Source: Cudoniella acicularis
Taxonomy: Eukaryota > Ascomycota > Leotiomycetes > Helotiales > Helotiaceae
Reading direction: 5' to 3'
Length of the DNA stretch: 10,719 bases
Assembly: GCA_013054445.1 (NCBI GenBank)
Contig: JAAMPI010001764.1
Span: 1 to 10,719, forward strand
Part shown: positions 7,273 to 10,719 of the stretch, in pieces
Layout of the letters: every line of letters begins with the position of its first letter
Numbering within the stretch: the first letter of the stretch is position 1
Translations under genes and position numbers: made by a program
Notes under the pieces: generated by a model
The model's input: the letters and a program-made list of their open reading frames with translations, nothing else
Told to the model about the DNA's origin: nothing
Database searches by the model: none

Positions 7273-8664
7273 CTATTTTCGACCGCTACCAGTTGCCCTC
7301 TTTCTCGATTTCTCCCCCCCATCATTAGGCTTGAATTCCAGACCCCTCTTTTTTGTTGAATCCTGGACCGCAGACTCCTTCATGACTGTGCCTAGGTACG
7401 GCCGGGATGGCTCGAATGAAAGAACAGTACCAACCCAAGACATTTCACCTTCTGACAACTTTTTAGCCTTCAATTCTTGGAAAAATTTCTCGAATGCCGA
7501 CTTGCAAAGATACTTTTCCGCTTGGGCCTTTCTAAATTCCAGACTGTAGTGTGCACCATCTTTGTCTTTCAGGCTAGTAGACAGCTCCTCCTCACAATAT
7601 CTAACGAGCGCTTCCACTTGATGCACAGTCAAGTCCTTCTCATCTTTCCGAGCAATCAAAACAGTCGGTATTTTTAACCATTTCTTAGAATCCGGATGTC
7701 CCCAAGTTTCCAGATTGTTCGCGTTTACCCCCATCATCAAGAACTCAATTTCCCTATTGAACCATGCTTTTCCATTCAAGTGATTGGCGGGTGTATCCCA
7801 CAAACTTGCAGGAGAGCACTTCTGAACGTGAACAGGAAATCCCAAGTGTTTCGAGACATCAGCGATTTCCGTACTGTTACGAAAGATGTCAGAGGAATCG
7901 TGGATCTTTACTTCTCTGTATTTATCAACTTGCAAGTGGCGCATATCTCCATCCTTGGTGCTCACTTTAACAGCCGATGTCCAATACTTGAGGTTTGGCA
8001 GCATGTATTCGTTTGGCACTTTGCTCTCGAAGATTTTCTCATCTTGTGCCAAGCGATTGAGCGCTAAGCGAAGGTCCGAAAGCCTGACGTCCTGATACGG
8101 CTGGTAAACTGGTTCCTGGATATCATCTGGTGTATCATAATCATATCCCGGTCTTTTGAAAGCAAGGACGATGTGCGGACCCTTGACTGGGAAATCAGGG
8201 CAGCCATATCCTCGGAGAAGGTGCTGTATGCTTTGATTCCTATTGCGCTCGGGCCTATGATGGATGGGCTCCTTGAAGATCTGAAGCGAGTGGCTGCGTA
8301 TGTGTTTTTGTGTCTGCTCAGGAATCCCAGATATGAAGTATTCTTTTAGCATGGCTCTTTCGCGGCAAGTCGAGTCCGCTCCAATCTCAAGCTTGCACTT
8401 CACCCAGACTAGTTGTGGTGTTTTTGAGTCTTCTGGGAACAGGAATCCTAGTCTGTGGGTCGAGAGATACTCGTCGATTGGTTTCGGATTTGTCACTGCG
8501 AATGTCGAGTACTCCTTGCAAAGCAACGTATGAAGGGCTCGGTCTTTCTTCTTGCACTCGTCGCTGCAGTAGTCGGCTGATTTGCAAGTCGGACACGTCA
8601 ACTTGGATGGTTCATAGCAGATAATGCATGGCGCCACAGTGGCAAGGGTCAAGAAATGCCACAT
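7273..8664 (-). CDS. MYND zinc-finger domain protein, 463 aa
   Basis: Single open frame from ATG 8664 to TAG 7273-7275. The N-terminus holds a complete MYND finger with all eight zinc ligands: C13, C16, C24, C27, C33, C37, H45 and C49, including the hallmark YCSDEC. MYND fingers bind two zinc ions and mediate protein-protein contacts, often with proline-rich partners. The rest matches the layout of a large family of uncharacterised fungal MYND proteins: a KGPHIVLAF core strand (161-169), DVRLSDLRLALNRL (192-205), and a later globular part around GFPVHVQ (275-281). The C-terminus (438-463) is basic, with KKR and KSRKR clusters resembling a nuclear localisation signal. There is no SET domain, signal peptide or membrane segment. 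An in-frame TGA lies 12 codons upstream of the ATG, which supports this start unless a leader intron adds codons. The product's partner and process are unknown. This is the only clearly intact full-length family gene in the window. Confidence 0.88.
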   Translation of the reverse strand: MWHFLTLATVAPCIICYEPSKLTCPTCKSADYCSDECKKKDRALHTLLCKEYSTFAVTNPKPIDEYLSTHRLGFLFPEDSKTPQLVWVKCKLEIGADSTCRERAMLKEYFISGIPEQTQKHIRSHSLQIFKEPIHHRPERNRNQSIQHLLRGYGCPDFPVKGPHIVLAFKRPGYDYDTPDDIQEPVYQPYQDVRLSDLRLALNRLAQDEKIFESKVPNEYMLPNLKYWTSAVKVSTKDGDMRHLQVDKYREVKIHDSSDIFRNSTEIADVSKHLGFPVHVQKCSPASLWDTPANHLNGKAWFNREIEFLMMGVNANNLETWGHPDSKKWLKIPTVLIARKDEKDLTVHQVEALVRYCEEELSTSLKDKDGAHYSLEFRKAQAEKYLCKSAFEKFFQELKAKKLSEGEMSWVGTVLSFEPSRPYLGTVMKESAVQDSTKKRGLEFKPNDGGEKSRKRATGSGRK

Positions 8665-8678
8665 GCCTGCGTTTATTG

Positions 8679-8905
8679 CTGGAAATTGGCCAAAAGGTCA
8701 GCGCTTGTTCAGTTCAATTAGTCACGAGTGTCAAACCAAAACATGGAGAGATTGGCAACGCTTCAATCTGGATGAAATCCTCAATACATATCGTAGGGTT
8801 CGAAAAGAAACCTTCGCGACATGGCGAGTTGACAATGGAGATGGAAAGGTTCGAGACAAATAGATCGGAACCATGGACGAGTGAAAGCACAAGAAGCGTA
8901 CGTAC
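8679..8905 (-). other. Candidate 5'-leader intron of the MYND gene
   Basis: On the minus strand GAG|GTACGTACG at 8906/8905 is a strong donor, TTTCCAG ending at 8679 is a good acceptor, and GCTGACC about 20 bases before it fits a fungal branch site. Splicing would leave 14 bases before the start ATG 8664. The upstream exon offers no in-frame ATG before a stop, so the intron would be untranslated. At 227 nt it is longer than the transporter introns. Confidence 0.35.
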
Positions 8906-9875
8906 CTCGAATTTGCTCTGATCTAGGATTGCTATGCAGAGAAGAGCGCCTGTGTTACTTTTGGTGGTCGGGTTGTAGTTGGAGGCTGAAAGCGCACCCA
9001 GGAGCAACGGGGACGTTTGAATATGGCCTGACCTCGAGACGTTGCCGAGCTCGTGAGCTTTCGGATTGGCTAATCCTATGACGGAGGAGTAAAAGTGAAT
9101 TTTTGCATGGCGCGATAAAAGGCGAACGTTCAATACCAGGGTACGTCATCTAAGCATATCTTGACACACTTTGCTACGAGCTAGGTCAAAGAAGCATCAA
9201 CGCATATACGTATGATGTTTCAACGAGAACGAACGAATGAACTCCTCAAGTTCCATACGTGACGGTAAAATGCTGCTGCTCTTCTTCATCAAAAACTCCA
9301 TTCTCTGACTTATGAGAGGCTACTTCCCTCCTGACCGACTTGGGTACCGTATAGATTGATGAGAGTCGGTCTGCGCTGTACCTAATACAGAGGGTGAGGG
9401 TCCTGAAATTTCCACAAATATAGGGATATTTAGAAATAAATTGCCTAACTAATACTTTTATCTGTATTCTAGGGATATAATTGTGTTTTTATTCAAAAAT
9501 TTCATAGTATGTACCACACGAAACATTCACTACTCCCTATATCGCTAACTAGCACTTCAAGAACACTTCAAAGCAATTGATTAATATCCGCGGTTGAAAG
9601 GAGCATCGTCATCATATCATAGCCATTATAGGCTCTACTTCATGTGGCTTGAAAGTTTGACTTCAATTTCCAAAGTGCCACTATACAATTGTATCAATGG
9701 TGAATATGACCCTTCCCTTTTGAGCCGAAGCATGGTGGGGTAAAGTGGCTGTGCACTGTGGCTGTGCTCGGTCTACTCAACAACTTCTTTCCAAACCGAT
9801 CTCAACTTCTTCCTAGCTACATCATTTGTCCTTCGGAGTGACCCAATTCACAACACCCAGTCCCCATTGTTCACA
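8906..9875. promoter_or_regulatory. Divergent intergenic region between the MYND and 2EXR genes
   Basis: Should hold both promoters. Seen: an A+T-rich stretch at 9410-9520 with AAATAT-AGGG-ATATTT (9416-9431), a second TAGGGATAT at 9470-9478, and a reverse copy, CCCTATAT, at about 9535-9542. A 10-bp direct repeat, GTGGCTGTGC, occurs at 9745-9754 and 9758-9767. A pyrimidine-rich leader of about 100 bases runs into the 2EXR start. No gene is supported; a 139-codon minus-strand frame (8714-9133) mostly overlaps the candidate leader intron. Confidence 0.5.
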
Positions 9876-10719
9876 ATGGGCATCTTCAAAGGTGTCAAGA
9901 AAAAACCTGAGTACCTGTACTCAACCACCTTTCAAAGTCATAGCAGCCCCGCCAAGTCACCCGCACCACCTCCCACAACATCCACATTTCCACGCTTCCC
10001 CGATCTATCCACCGAAATACGACTCAAGATATGGGAGTTGGCACTAGAGCCAAGAATTGTCCCAGTCCACGTTCACCTCTACGATCACGAACTCATCGAA
10101 CCACTAGCCACGTTATTCATAGAATCCTACGCTACATGACCCAACACCGAGGCCGAAGCCCACAAACAAGCCAAAATCCGCAAATTCATGAAGCAAACCA
10201 CCAGAATCACAACCTGCAGCATCAAACAATCCTGCAAATGCAGCTACTGGCCCTCCAAATCACCGCACCGCCTTCCACCTCCAGTCCTCTTCTCCGTGTC
10301 TCGAGAAAGCAGAAACGCCGTTCGCCCAAAGTACGCCACCCATCTTAGCGATATCTATAACGCCAATGGCGAATCTACTTAAGTAATGGCTGGTCACAAA
10401 CCTGCTCATTGGGCGCACATAACTGAGCCTGTCACGACGGGAGTTGCCGTGATGAATCCAGCTGTTGATACCATGCCCTACCAATTCAACATTTCGAGCT
10501 CTCACGCCACTGGACAACTCTACCATTTCGTCAACATCGCTGCGCGTCACATTTCCAACATCCCACGCATGGTAATCAAACTACAAATCAATCTCGCGCC
10601 CCGGAAATGGCTGCATTTGGGTTGGCACCAGTGGTGGAGAAACTGGGAAAATGACACGAAGTGGATTCCGAAGAGAATTGTGGAGTTTGGACAGTTGACA
10701 GAGGTGGTGGTTTTGATTG
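9876..10719 (+). pseudogene. 2EXR-domain protein, interrupted by two in-frame stops, 3' partial
   Basis: ATG 9876 has context CACA before ATGG. After a basic, Ser/Pro-rich N-terminus, residues 38-64 carry the 2EXR signature (FPRFPDLSTEIRLKIWELAL, then EPRIVPVHV). The frame meets TGA at 10137-10139 (codon 88) and TAA at 10380-10382 (codon 169). It otherwise stays open to the window end with family-like sequence between and after the stops, such as PPVLFSVSRESRNAV (about 10282-10322) and a Trp-rich segment near 10605-10665. 2EXR proteins are abundant in filamentous ascomycetes, usually 250-400 residues, and have no assigned biochemical role. I tested introns that would remove the stops; donors nearby (GTTATT, GTACGC) are weak or break the frame. 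Decay is the simplest reading; sequence error or an unusual splice remains possible. Confidence 0.65.

Noticed and set aside
8714..9133. 139-codon minus-strand gene upstream of the MYND gene
   Set aside because: Much of it lies in a region with good intron signals (8679-8905), there is no recognisable domain, and it opens at TTG.
10112..10383. Introns that would remove the stops in the 2EXR gene
   Set aside because: GTTATT and GTACGC are weak donors, branch sites are poor, and the best candidate over the TAA (10331-10383) shifts the frame into a new stop.
1..10719. tRNA genes, rRNA genes or CRISPR arrays
   Set aside because: No tRNA A/B-box pair, no rRNA-like sequence and no regularly spaced identical repeats were found; the context is fungal.

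Overview
The window looks like an accessory segment of a filamentous ascomycete nuclear genome. Evidence seen: short GT-AG introns of 53-115 nt in a membrane transporter gene, purine at -3 around start codons, pyrimidine-rich leaders, A+T-rich islands, and fungal gene families (NLR-type ankyrin repeats, a two-domain CHR chromate transporter, a MYND zinc-finger protein, a 2EXR-domain protein). The style recalls Leotiomycetes, but I cannot establish the class from this sequence alone.

Layout. 1-401 (+): C-terminal end of an ankyrin-repeat protein that begins outside the window. 402-1866: gene-free; it holds two A+T-rich islands that share a degenerate direct repeat around a G+C-balanced core, a 24-bp perfect palindrome, and a hairpin-rich stretch with a broken open frame on the minus strand, all suggestive of a decayed repeat. 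1867-2619 (+): an unrecognised, mostly disordered 250-aa protein, followed by two further in-frame TAG codons. 2620-3477: promoter and long leader of the next gene, with STRE-like sites in an inverted repeat, a TATA box and a 112-codon upstream ORF. 3478-5183 (+): four-exon gene for a two-domain chromate-transporter (CHR) protein whose last about 100 codons are broken by four separate one-base G insertions. 5184-7272: no intact gene; the minus strand carries eroded coding-like pieces below a good start context at 6734. 7273-8664 (-): intact MYND zinc-finger protein, with a likely intron in its 5' leader. 8665-9875: divergent intergenic region. 9876-10719 (+): 2EXR-domain gene interrupted by two in-frame stops and running off the window.

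The genes do not form an obvious pathway or cluster. The common thread is damage: only the MYND gene, the 250-aa ORF and the visible end of the ankyrin gene are open, while the transporter, the 2EXR gene and the 5.4-6.7 kb stretch are interrupted. The stop codons in the 2EXR gene, and the TAGs after the 250-aa ORF, are each one C-to-T change away from a sense codon. That is compatible with repeat-induced point mutation or ordinary decay, but the G insertions in the transporter look more like sequence error or a different kind of decay. I see no convincing undescribed system here.
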